This document shows, one piece after another, positions 15,303 to 21,911 of a stretch of DNA of 22,004 nt. The first letter of the stretch is position 1. Each line of letters opens with the position of its first letter. The translations under genes and the position numbers were made by a program. A model generated the notes under the pieces. The model was not told the origin of the DNA, ran no database searches, and saw nothing but the letters and a program-made list of their open reading frames with translations. Location: contig JAEWHT010000035.1 in the NCBI GenBank assembly GCA_023387695.1, positions 1-22,004 of the forward strand. Reading direction: 5' to 3'. The DNA comes from Pseudomonadota bacterium. Its GTDB lineage: Bacteria > Pseudomonadota > Alphaproteobacteria > Rhizobiales > Xanthobacteraceae.

Positions 15303-16304
15303 ATGGATAAAGTCTACCAAGTTTTTATCAGCTCAACCTTCGCCGATCTCAAGGAAGAGCGGCAACAAGTCTCCAATATACTCGCGAAAGCGGGATACCT
15401 AGCAGCCGGTATGGAGTTGTTTCCCGCGAGTGACGAGCAGCAGCTTGAATACATCCAGCGCGTAATCGATCGCAGCGACTATTACGTCGTAATCGTCGCC
15501 GGACGATATGGGTCAACGGCCGACGATGGGAAAAGCTTTACCGAGAAAGAATTCGAGTACGCATATTCTAAGGGAATACCTGTCCTAGCCTTTCTGCACT
15601 CGAACCCTCGCGGGTTGGCAGTTGAGAAGACCGATGAAGACCCGCAGAAGGCTACACTTCTTCAGAACTTTCGAGACCGACTTAAAACGGGGAGACTGGT
15701 CGAGTTTTGGACGGAGGGCAGCGACCTCTGTGCCAACGTATTGATTGCTGTGGCAAACTCCACAAATCTAAAACCACGCCCTGGTTGGATACGAGGTGAT
15801 CAAGCGATCGATCCAAAAGTCCTGCAAGACATGGAGCGATTGCGAATTGAGAATACCGAGCTACGCCAGAAGCTCTCGGAACTCGGAGGGGAAACCCTGA
15901 CATTCGATCCGACGCTCGTCGGGCCGAGTGACAGCATGCGGCTAGTGGTACAAGTTTCCGGCCAGCAATATCCCTCAACGTTTGAAGTCGCCATCGGGGA
16001 CCTGTTTATCGCAGTTTACGATCAGATTTTGGCGGGACTTCCAGAAGGACAGATGGGCTACCACCTTGGCGTGGCCGTAGCGAAATTCGCGAAGATATGG
16101 ACCGGAAACCAGCATTATTCGATGGTGTCAGAAAGCGTGGCCGAGCTTAGACAACAGTTGGAAGCCCTTGGATTATTGAAGGCGGTTTCTACGCGCAGCC
16201 CGACCGGCACCGGAGCTTTTTTTATATCGTGGACGACCACAGAAAAAGGCAGAAAGTTCGCCGCTCTGCGAAATGCGAAGAGAAAAATGGACCCGAGCAG
16301 CTAA
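15303..16304 (+). CDS. DUF4062 (TIR-like) protein with coiled coil and winged-helix-like C-terminus
   Basis: Encodes 333 residues. Residues 4-98 match the DUF4062 pattern: YQVFISSTFADLKEERQQV, AGMELFPASDEQQLEYIQRV, YVVIVAGRYGS and SFTEKEFEYAYSKGIPVLAFL. The fold is related to TIR domains, and DUF4062 is often the N-terminal part of signalling or conflict proteins, including NTPase-linked ones. Here no NTPase follows. There is instead a short coiled coil (about 176-195) and a C-terminal region with ELRQQLEALGLLKAV and FISWTTTEKGRKFAALR, which looks like a winged helix. Whether the N-terminal domain has NAD-degrading activity is not known. GGAGGT (15290-15295) precedes the ATG. The base composition seems lower in GC than the core genes. 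A defence or stress role is an inference. Confidence 0.82.
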   Translation: MDKVYQVFISSTFADLKEERQQVSNILAKAGYLAAGMELFPASDEQQLEYIQRVIDRSDYYVVIVAGRYGSTADDGKSFTEKEFEYAYSKGIPVLAFLHSNPRGLAVEKTDEDPQKATLLQNFRDRLKTGRLVEFWTEGSDLCANVLIAVANSTNLKPRPGWIRGDQAIDPKVLQDMERLRIENTELRQKLSELGGETLTFDPTLVGPSDSMRLVVQVSGQQYPSTFEVAIGDLFIAVYDQILAGLPEGQMGYHLGVAVAKFAKIWTGNQHYSMVSESVAELRQQLEALGLLKAVSTRSPTGTGAFFISWTTTEKGRKFAALRNAKRKMDPSS

Positions 16305-16345
16305 CTCTACGTGGGACACTCGTACAGGGCTTTTCCCAAATTCCA

Positions 16346-16675
16346 TCAGATTTCAAGCGAAAAGCGCAATACACGAGTGATCCCGGCATGCGTGACCATA
16401 ACAGGCCGACTTGCGCCCCCGATGATAACGGCCTCGGTGATAGCATGGGACAGAATGCGCTCGCCCTCCCCGATCTCCTCGACCTTATAACCGGCATCGG
16501 CGAGTTCGTCCGACAATGTCGAACCGGGCAGCACATCAATCGTTACGGCCGAAGCGCCTGCCGTCGAGGTCACCCATCCGCCGCGATCGGTCACAAAGGC
16601 GACCATCTCGGCAAAGCGCTCCTTTCGATTTTTGATCGGCTGGACGTCCCGGCCGGGAGCGAACTTCTCCGTCAT
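16346..16675 (-). CDS. Unrecognised 109-residue protein, last gene of the small-gene cluster
   Basis: No family recognised. The protein starts with a basic segment (PIKNRKERFAEMVAFVTDRG) and continues with alternating strands and helices (WVTSTAGASAVTIDVLP, LADAGYKVEEIG, HAITEAVIIGG), suggesting a small alpha/beta fold. There is no signal peptide, membrane segment or cysteine. Its ATG (16673-16675) overlaps the stop of the preceding gene (ATGA), so it is translated in coupling with it. It ends 41 bases before the convergent DUF4062 gene. It is the most strand-rich member of the cluster; the others are mainly helical or disordered. Confidence 0.68.
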   Translation of the reverse strand: MTEKFAPGRDVQPIKNRKERFAEMVAFVTDRGGWVTSTAGASAVTIDVLPGSTLSDELADAGYKVEEIGEGERILSHAITEAVIIGGASRPVMVTHAGITRVLRFSLEI

Positions 16676-16857
16676 TGCTCCACGACCTCATTCACAAACT
16701 CGACGACGGCGTCGCAATAGGCCTGCAAGGCTTGCTTGATGCCAGCATGGTCTCGATGATGCCCGGCATGGATGAAGTTCCGGCAGCGGATCATGACGAC
16801 GTTATGCAAATGATCGACTTCCGCCAGCCTCATTTCCTCGATCGTCGGGATACCCAT
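16672..16857 (-). CDS. Unrecognised 61-residue helical protein
   Basis: A short, probably all-helical protein of unknown function: IEEMRLAEVDHLHNVVMIRCR, then FIHAGHHRDHAGIKQALQAY, then CDAVVEFVNEVVEQ. It has five histidines and two cysteines. The HAGHHRDHAG segment could bind a metal, but no family motif supports this. The ATG is one base after the upstream gene's stop (TGATATG) and its own stop overlaps the next gene (ATGA). This tight packing is the main reason to accept it as a real gene. Confidence 0.62.
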   Translation of the reverse strand: MGIPTIEEMRLAEVDHLHNVVMIRCRNFIHAGHHRDHAGIKQALQAYCDAVVEFVNEVVEQ

Positions 16858-16858
16858 A

Positions 16859-17044
16859 TCAATGGACCGTGATCGTCACCCGGCGCGCGGCATGCTCGCC
16901 GAAGAAGCGGCGGACCTCATCGGTGATCTCGGCGACGGTCATGTCAGGCGCGCGATCCGACGTCATCGGCCGTAGCTCCTCGCAGAAGCTGCCGATCAGG
17001 TGGCAGATATGGGCGTCAATCTCGCTGTTCGGGTGGTACCGCAT
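16859..17044 (-). CDS. Unrecognised 61-residue protein
   Basis: A small protein of unknown function. It has a helical first half (EIDAHICHLIGSFCEELRPM), then an acidic helix (TVAEITDEVRRFFGEHAARR) and a short strand at the end (VTITVH). The ATG at 17042-17044 shares a base with the stop of the preceding gene (TGATG), so the start one codon upstream (TTG) is not needed. It belongs to the run of four coupled genes between 16346 and 17886. Confidence 0.62.
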   Translation of the reverse strand: MRYHPNSEIDAHICHLIGSFCEELRPMTSDRAPDMTVAEITDEVRRFFGEHAARRVTITVH

Positions 17045-17886
17045 CAACCGCGCTCTCGTTCCGGGTAGAGCCCCGCCTGCCGCATCCGTTGCAGCTTGAT
17101 GCGGTTTTGCAAATAGAGAGACTCCTTCTGAGCATTCGACATGTTCGGGTCTGTGAAGCTGTTGCGCGCGATGGCGCGTTCCTCAGGACTCAACGTCATG
17201 TCCGGACGCCGTCGATCTCCCGACAAAGACGGCACGTCGCCGCGCGAGACCGGCGCGGTCATCGGCATTCTCGACGAGCGCGGCGTCGGCTCCGGCTGCG
17301 GCAGTCGGGACGCCAGCACGTCAGCCGCTGACTCGCTGGCGACATGGGCGCTCTGTATTGCGCTCGCCTCGGCGTCGAGATCAACGATGGGATCGACGGC
17401 GCGCGGCGGCGGCATGACCATAACGTCGGCAGCGGCGCGCGCCGCATCAGCCAGACGTTGGCGACGGGCCTGCATCTCATTCGTAACGGTGGCAGCGAGA
17501 TAGTCGAACATCTCCGGCGAGTCGTCGATCAAGCCGAATTCGAGACCAGCGCCATGGGCCTCCCGTGTGATCTCGGCGTAATCTGGCCGCAACATCTCAG
17601 GACGCTGCCGCAGGAATTGCTTCTTCGCCTCCGAGATCGCCATTCGGCTGATGATATCTTCGTGGCTTGGCGGAGGCGGAGCGGCAGCCTGCCGCTGCAT
17701 ATTCTCGGCTTGGAGCATGCCTGCAACCGCCCTGGCGACGGCGTTATCGTCAGCGGGAGGTGACTGCGGCGGTTCATCCGCGCTCGCTGTCACCTCCTGC
17801 TGCTCGTTCTCCGCAGCCGGAGAAGAGAGCGGGACAGCCCCGCCGTCGCGATAGCGCGGGACACTCGGTCTGCGCTTGGTGGCCAT
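17044..17886 (-). CDS. Unrecognised 280-residue, largely disordered protein with a C-terminal YxxNRxxxxxMR module
   Basis: The largest gene of the cluster. The first 75 residues are rich in Pro, Ala, Ser and Glu and are probably disordered. A helical region follows (HEDIISRMAISEAKKQFLRQ, YAEITREAHGAGLEFGLI, MFDYLAATVTNEMQARRQRL), then a second low-complexity stretch with many Pro/Arg/Ser. The last 51 residues (230-280) form a distinct module including MSNAQKESLYLQNR and RMRQAGLYPE. The same module ends the protein encoded at 18494-18871. There is no signal peptide or enzyme motif. GAGAGA precedes the ATG. The disorder plus the shared end module would suit a phage structural, scaffolding or ejected protein, but this is inference. 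Confidence 0.72.
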   Translation of the reverse strand: MATKRRPSVPRYRDGGAVPLSSPAAENEQQEVTASADEPPQSPPADDNAVARAVAGMLQAENMQRQAAAPPPPSHEDIISRMAISEAKKQFLRQRPEMLRPDYAEITREAHGAGLEFGLIDDSPEMFDYLAATVTNEMQARRQRLADAARAAADVMVMPPPRAVDPIVDLDAEASAIQSAHVASESAADVLASRLPQPEPTPRSSRMPMTAPVSRGDVPSLSGDRRRPDMTLSPEERAIARNSFTDPNMSNAQKESLYLQNRIKLQRMRQAGLYPERERG

Positions 17887-17900
17887 CAGTTCTCTCTCGG

Positions 17901-18206
17901 TTAGGCGTTGCGGCGGATGCCGCGAAAATAGGAGCTGCCGCCATCGCTGTTGAGATCGGCCTTGGCCTTGGTCCGGGCGTCTACCCCAGCATCACGTCGC
18001 GGCTTCGCCGCCGTGTCGTGGAGATCGACGTCGCCGCCAGTGTCGGGCAACTTGATCTCGCCGCCGCGAGCGCGCGGCGCTAGCTTGCTGTTCGCCTCCG
18101 CCCTCGCGCTCCAGCGATCAATGTTCGCCTTGTCGCAGGACTCGCCATCCCAATTCTCGCGACGGCTCGGGTTGGCGTATTCTTTGAGGCGGGATTGCCG
18201 AGACAT
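17901..18206 (-). CDS. Unrecognised 101-residue basic, disordered protein
   Basis: A hydrophilic protein without hydrophobic core segments, rich in Arg, Lys, Asp, Ala and Gly. It starts SRQSRLKEYANPSRRENWDG and ends YFRGIRRNA. There is one cysteine, and no recognisable domain. AGGAGAG precedes the ATG by a good distance. It sits 14 bases upstream of the 280-residue gene and 14 bases after the preceding one. Such composition is common in small phage or nucleic-acid associated proteins but proves nothing. Confidence 0.6.
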   Translation of the reverse strand: MSRQSRLKEYANPSRRENWDGESCDKANIDRWSARAEANSKLAPRARGGEIKLPDTGGDVDLHDTAAKPRRDAGVDARTKAKADLNSDGGSSYFRGIRRNA

Positions 18207-18220
18207 GGCTGACTCTCCTG

Positions 18221-18490
18221 TTACACCTGCCGGACAACGTAGCCGACAGGCGAATTGGCATTGCTGCGCACGGGCTCGACCAGATCGAGCACTCGACCGT
18301 GAGACCGCGCATCCATCGCGTTACGCGCCAGCTTCTGCTTGTCCTTGAATTCATCGAAGCGGCGATCCTGAGACATCCATTCCGCCATGCGCTGCGCGAT
18401 GGCGGTCTGGTTATGCTTACAGGCGACACGCGCCTGATCATGCATTGCCATCAGCGTCGCGCTGATGTCGTTGCTGGTCTTGCCGAACAT
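18221..18490 (-). CDS. Unrecognised 89-residue helical protein
   Basis: Mainly helical: ISATLMAMHDQARVACKHNQ, then AIAQRMAEWMSQDRRFDEF and KDKQKLARNAMDARSHGRVL, ending with a short strand (VGYVVRQV). Function is unknown. A full GGAGGT lies 7 bases before the ATG and contains the stop codon (TAA) of the upstream gene, so the two genes are tightly joined. This strong ribosome-binding site supports the gene. Confidence 0.66.
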   Translation of the reverse strand: MFGKTSNDISATLMAMHDQARVACKHNQTAIAQRMAEWMSQDRRFDEFKDKQKLARNAMDARSHGRVLDLVEPVRSNANSPVGYVVRQV

Positions 18491-18493
18491 GAT

Positions 18494-18871
18494 TTACCTC
18501 CGCACTGTGCCCTGGTCGTCGCGGTATTCGCCCGTGGCACGCATATGCCGATAGCGCTCGCGGTTTCGGGCATAGAGTTCCTGCTTCTGATCTGGCGTCA
18601 TCGAAGAGTCCGGATGGCTGTTCGCGACTTCGATCTCGTCTTTGTTGAGGCCAAAGCGGTTCACATCGCGTGGCTGGGCCATATAGTGCTCGCGCGCCAT
18701 GGCGTCCAATTCGCGCATGCTAGCCCGCAGCCCAGCGATCTGTTGCGCGGCTGAGGCCATGCCATCCAAATCGTTGTAGGCCTGGGCTTGCTGGTACGAG
18801 ATGCTAGCGTCCTGCATTGCAGTCTGAAAGCCTTGCATCGATCGCTGATGCACTTGTCGAAGATCGGTCAC
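18494..18871 (-). CDS. Unrecognised 125-residue helical protein sharing the C-terminal YxxNRxxxxxMR module
   Basis: The first 70 residues are helical (SMQGFQTAMQDASISYQQAQ and MASAAQQIAGLRASMRELDA). The C-terminal part (73-125) has LNKDEIEVANSHPDSSMTPD, then QKQELYARNRERYRHMR and TGEYRDDQG. This matches the end of the protein encoded at 17044-17886 (11 of 26 positions identical over the best block). The start is GTG at 18869-18871, overlapping the stop of the preceding gene (GTGA). Function is unknown. The repeated module suggests that the two proteins bind the same partner or enter the same particle. Confidence 0.7.
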   Translation of the reverse strand: MTDLRQVHQRSMQGFQTAMQDASISYQQAQAYNDLDGMASAAQQIAGLRASMRELDAMAREHYMAQPRDVNRFGLNKDEIEVANSHPDSSMTPDQKQELYARNRERYRHMRATGEYRDDQGTVRR

Positions 18872-19071
18872 TGGTTTGCTCCGTTACTAGCCTGTGGTGC
18901 GCGATGCGGCAGCGGCAATGCGCCCTGCTGCCGAAGGAATTGATCGAATGCCATTCGATAGAGATCGCTCTTGCTGAATAGACCGCTCGCCGCCAACTTG
19001 TTGAAGGCAGCTTCGTGCTCTTCGAGGCCAAGGAACTCGAAAATGACCGGGAAGCGTCGGGTGTTTGCCAT
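18868..19071 (-). CDS. Putative ribbon-helix-helix type DNA-binding protein, 67 residues
   Basis: The layout fits a ribbon-helix-helix fold: a short strand (RRFPVIFEFL), a first helix (EEHEAAFNKLAASG), a turn, and a second helix beginning SKSDLYRMAFDQFLRQQG, which resembles the S-x-S start of helix B in CopG-type repressors. The C-terminus is a short Pro/Ala tail. These proteins bind short tandem DNA repeats as dimers. A control region with TTCA repeats lies about 320 bases away, at 19390-19422. AGGT is present before the ATG. Its stop overlaps the next gene (GTGA). The family call is by eye and moderately uncertain. Confidence 0.6.
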   Translation of the reverse strand: MANTRRFPVIFEFLGLEEHEAAFNKLAASGLFSKSDLYRMAFDQFLRQQGALPLPHRAPQASNGANQ

Positions 19072-19137
19072 GGTGATTATACCTGTACGTGCCGGGTTGT
19101 GCGTCGGATCACTTCCCTGACATCTCTCTGATCGTCA

Positions 19138-19329
19138 TCAGCGCATGTCGCGGACACGGCCGCCATTGATCTCGTAAACGCGATCATGAGCATCGGCGAG
19201 ACGTCGATTGGCGGCGTTCACCGCGCTCGCACTTCCGCCCTTGGAGTAATCGCGCTGCGCCTTATCGACAGTGGTGCGCGCGTTGTGGACCTCGTCATAG
19301 GCGCGATCGAGATCGGTCCAGAACATCAT
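19138..19329 (-). CDS. Unrecognised 63-residue coiled-coil-like protein, first gene of the cluster
   Basis: A charged helical protein (DLDRAYDEVHNARTTVDKAQ, then ASAVNAANRRLADAHDRVYE) that may form a helical hairpin, with a short break at SKGGSAS. No family is recognised. GGGAGAG precedes the ATG at 19327-19329, an excellent ribosome-binding site; the codon after it is also ATG. It is the first gene on the minus strand after the divergent control region, so the cluster promoter is expected just upstream. A gap of 66 bases separates it from the regulator-like gene. Confidence 0.62.
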   Translation of the reverse strand: MMFWTDLDRAYDEVHNARTTVDKAQRDYSKGGSASAVNAANRRLADAHDRVYEINGGRVRDMR

Positions 19330-19388
19330 GTGAAGCTCTCCCGTTGTGTTCGGAATACTTCACAGATACTATCGCACTCATGTAATCG

Positions 19389-19422
19389 GTTCAATTATTT
19401 CAGTAATGTTCAGTTGAACTGA
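19389..19422. promoter_or_regulatory. Candidate operator: phased TTCA repeats and a palindrome in the divergent control region
   Basis: TTCA starts at 19390, 19399 and 19409, so the copies are 9 and 10 bases apart. The last copy is part of the perfect palindrome TCAGTTGAACTGA (19410-19422). The surrounding stretch is AT-rich compared with the rest of the window and separates the leftward small-gene cluster from the rightward pair at 19451. Tandem short repeats at one-turn spacing are the usual operator form for ribbon-helix-helix repressors, and a protein of that type is encoded at 18868-19071. Binding is inferred. Confidence 0.42.
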
Positions 19423-19450
19423 CCGTGTTCCATCGAATGAGTGTAGTAAA

Positions 19451-19801
19451 ATGCAGCCGATCTACATCACACTGACCTCGACTGGTTCCTCTCCATGGAA
19501 GCCCACCAACTGGCAGATCGCGCCGCAGCAGATTTCTTTCGCGGTGATCTCGTCGGGTGGTTCGAGTTACTTCATCTCAGGCACGCTTGAAGACCCGAGC
19601 AGGACGTATCCGTCGCCGGTCTCGTCGTCGCCAACGCCGTTCACGATCTTCACGGGATCGTCTAATGCGATGTTCGGCATGGGCAGCAGCATCGGCAGCG
19701 TGATCGACGAGCCGATCGCAGCGTTCCAGTTCACGCTGAACAGTCAGTCGAGCGCTGGCGCGCCCGTGACTCTGATCGCCTTACAGAGCGGGATCGGTTG
19801 A
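19451..19801 (+). CDS. Phage-like beta-rich protein, 116 residues
   Basis: Strand-rich, Ser/Thr/Gly/Pro-rich protein with no signal peptide. The beginning IYITLTSTGSSPWKPTNWQI and the end AAFQFTLNSQSSAGAPVTLI, followed by ALQSG, recall small phage-encoded beta-sandwich proteins found near structural genes in many alphaproteobacterial prophages. This is a resemblance recalled from memory, not a search result. It is the first rightward gene after the divergent control region. Its stop overlaps the ATG of the next gene (TGATG), so both are coupled. The ribosome-binding site is weak. Confidence 0.62.
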   Translation: MQPIYITLTSTGSSPWKPTNWQIAPQQISFAVISSGGSSYFISGTLEDPSRTYPSPVSSSPTPFTIFTGSSNAMFGMGSSIGSVIDEPIAAFQFTLNSQSSAGAPVTLIALQSGIG

Positions 19802-20421
19802 TGCTCAACAGCCTAGCGGTCATCGAGGCCCAAGCCGCGTGGCGGCGCATCAGGGAACGCGACAAGGCGACCTTTGATGACTGGCTAGCCATCGGCCGCG
19901 CGCTGATCGCGGGACGCCACGACTGCATGGCTAAGGCGGGCGTCAACAAGCCCTATGGGCCAGCCTACCAGAAGCTGATGCGGACCTGGCTCGACGAGCA
20001 CGGCCTCGCCGACATCGACAGTCATGAGCGCGTCGGCGCGATCCACTGCGTTGAGCATCAGGCCGAGATCGAAACATGGCGTGCGAACCTGACTGGCGTC
20101 GAGCGCAGGCGCGCCAACCACCCGAACACGATCGTCAAGCACTGGCGGAGCTTGACCGCGCCAGAGAGGCCGGGACCGAAGCGGTCATCTCCTGGAAGCA
20201 GCACCCGACATGCCGATAAGCGGCCCGTCCATTGGGGACAGGACCATCTGCGACGCGCCGCGAGCGCGATCCGGGAATGCCGCAGCACAGATTGCTTTGT
20301 CTTGGCGCGGGCGGCCATGGAGGCTGCCATCCGGAGCGAGGCCGAACTCTTCCAACTCCTAAGCCCGCCGCAACCTCGGCCGAAAGCGGGATTTGCCCCC
20401 AACACCCTTGGCCGCCATTGA
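19801..20421 (+). CDS. Phage-associated protein of unknown function, 206 residues
   Basis: The first 125 residues are helical (WRRIRERDKATFDDWLAIG, YGPAYQKLMRTWLDEHGL, HQAEIETWRANLTGVERRR, then HPNTIVKHWRSL). This arrangement resembles small proteins with a WLxIGRAL motif found in rhizobial prophage regions; the resemblance to DUF3102-like proteins is only general. A low-complexity basic linker follows (PERPGPKRSSPGSSTRHADK), then another helical part (WGQDHLRRAASAIRECRS and LARAAMEAAIRSEAELFQLL). The basic linker and helices suggest DNA contact. The start is ATG 19801, one base overlapping the previous stop. Function is not known. Confidence 0.65.
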   Translation: MLNSLAVIEAQAAWRRIRERDKATFDDWLAIGRALIAGRHDCMAKAGVNKPYGPAYQKLMRTWLDEHGLADIDSHERVGAIHCVEHQAEIETWRANLTGVERRRANHPNTIVKHWRSLTAPERPGPKRSSPGSSTRHADKRPVHWGQDHLRRAASAIRECRSTDCFVLARAAMEAAIRSEAELFQLLSPPQPRPKAGFAPNTLGRH

Positions 20422-20535
20422 TGTCGAGCGCGGCTTGTGCCCGTTTGGGCCAAGGCTAGAGCTTGCCAACCCACGCCGTTCTGATCCACACTCAAGGTTG
20501 CGAGCTGGTCGGCGCGCACGGTACAGGGGCTAGTT

Positions 20536-20754
20536 GTGAAGCACTATACTGCTGCTGGAGCCATCGGGCTCATCGTGGGAATTGCGATGGTCTGGTGGGT
20601 GCGGCCGGACACCAGCGCGGGTGCCATATTCCTCGTGCTCGCAAGTACCGTACTTTGTTTTATTTTCAGTCTTCTAGTCATTTTGATTGGTGGCCTGTCA
20701 AAGGGAAAGAGTTCATCTCCCTCTGCACCACAAGGCAGCGATGATACTGGGTAA
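20536..20754 (+). CDS. Small inner-membrane protein with two transmembrane helices
   Basis: Encodes 72 residues. Two hydrophobic segments are visible: AAGAIGLIVGIAMVWWV (about 6-22) and AGAIFLVLASTVLCFIFSLL (about 28-47), the latter continuing to about 53, with a hydrophilic Ser/Gly-rich C-terminal tail. The start is GTG at 20536 with AGGGG six bases upstream. No family is recognised. The 114 bases before it hold no supported feature. It could be a stand-alone membrane gene or accompany the secreted protein that follows 62 bases later on the same strand. Confidence 0.55.
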   Translation: MKHYTAAGAIGLIVGIAMVWWVRPDTSAGAIFLVLASTVLCFIFSLLVILIGGLSKGKSSSPSAPQGSDDTG

Positions 20755-20816
20755 ACTGATCGTCTTGTGTCGAGGATTTTGGTGCCATGCGATTGCCCGA
20801 AGCGCGAGGAGTTTTT

Positions 20817-21887
20817 ATGAAACGATTTCTGCTCGTGGTCATCGTCGCAGCATGTGGAGTGGCGTACATAAGAGGTGCCTCCGCGGCGCAATTCTGCCCG
20901 CCTGGATATTACAAGAGCGGTGAATTCTGTGTGCCACGAGCCGGTGGCGGTGGCGTTGGCGGTGGCGTTGGCGGTGTCGTGGGCGGTGCCGGGGGCGCGG
21001 GCGGCAGCGGCAGTCTCGATGGCGACGCTGGGGGCGCTGGAGGCATCGGTAGTTACGGTGGTAAAGGCGGCGCTGGGGGCGCTGGCGGTTCTGCGAGCAA
21101 AGGCGGTGGAGGTGGAGGCGGAGCTGGCACCGGTCCAGGTAGTAGCGGTGGCACCGGTGGGTACGGCGGCGGCGGCGGTACTGGTGGTGGTGGCGGGGCT
21201 GCGGTCGGAACTGGGACGAATGTGAACATCACTGCCCCGCCGCACGTTGTTCCAGCAAGCGGCCCCGGAACGCCGCTGCACCCAGTGCGCGCTTACATGC
21301 GCGCCAAGGATATTCCGCCCGTAGGAGCGGGAGCGTACGGGATAGTTGCTTTTCAATCGAAAGCAACTCCAGCGAACCGCTCGAAACTCAAAATGATTTG
21401 CAACAGCTTCGTCGCGTTTTTTCCGCGCAGCGAGACTGCGACCGCGCCGCTGAAGGATCAGATGATTACGATCTGGCCTGTCGCCAAGCCCGAGGCGTCA
21501 GAACTCAAACGCGACGACTGCGATTTCGCTGTCAGTCACTACGATCTCAATGCCGCAGAATTGGCGATGAAGGATGCGCGCCGCCAACACGCCAGCTTCG
21601 ACGGTGAAGGGCCGTACTTAATTGGCTGGTCGCCTTCGAGTGATCGAGGATTGCCGGATAAGCTGGTCCTCGTCATCGACATGTCGGCCGACAACAGCCA
21701 AGCGCTGATCGATCAGAAATTCCTGTTTTGGAAAAAGCAAATCGTAGAGGACCCCGCCAAATGGAGGAGCGGCTTCTCGATTGAAAGCGTGCGCGCGGCG
21801 ATCCGCATTTTCGCTGACCAGTATGGTCAGGCAATGGTCGAGGCCATCAAGTTGGTCGGCGGCCCCGGACCAACTGGCGCAAAATAG
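20817..21887 (+). CDS. Secreted glycine-rich protein with conserved-looking C-terminal domain
   Basis: Encodes 356 residues. Residues 1-24 are a signal peptide (KRFLLVVIVAACGV up to GASAAQ). A short Cys motif follows (FCPPGYYKSGEFCVP, C27 and C38), then a glycine-rich region of about 90 residues (43-133) with repeated GGAGG blocks. The C-terminal domain (about 155-345) is normal folded sequence with YGIVAFQSKATPANRSKLKM, KRDDCDFAVSHYDL, GPYLIGWSPSSDRGLPDKLV and KFLFWKKQIVEDPAKWRSGF, and cysteines at 195 and 235. I do not recognise a named family. GAGGAG lies upstream of the ATG at 20817, which is preferred over an in-frame ATG at 20787. The likely location is the periplasm or cell surface, with the Gly stretch as a spacer. 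Confidence 0.78.
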   Translation: MKRFLLVVIVAACGVAYIRGASAAQFCPPGYYKSGEFCVPRAGGGGVGGGVGGVVGGAGGAGGSGSLDGDAGGAGGIGSYGGKGGAGGAGGSASKGGGGGGGAGTGPGSSGGTGGYGGGGGTGGGGGAAVGTGTNVNITAPPHVVPASGPGTPLHPVRAYMRAKDIPPVGAGAYGIVAFQSKATPANRSKLKMICNSFVAFFPRSETATAPLKDQMITIWPVAKPEASELKRDDCDFAVSHYDLNAAELAMKDARRQHASFDGEGPYLIGWSPSSDRGLPDKLVLVIDMSADNSQALIDQKFLFWKKQIVEDPAKWRSGFSIESVRAAIRIFADQYGQAMVEAIKLVGGPGPTGAK

Positions 21888-21911
21888 CGAAGAGCTCGGT
21901 CGAAGCAAGGA

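Noticed and set aside
20058..20519. Minus-strand frame of 153 codons overlapping the phage-like gene at 19801-20421
   Set aside because: Mostly antisense to a gene with coupled start and coherent helical sequence; the translation is low complexity.
20544..21356. Minus-strand frame of 270 codons opposite the glycine-rich gene
   Set aside because: It is the Thr/Ala-rich antisense of the Gly codons and has no independent support.
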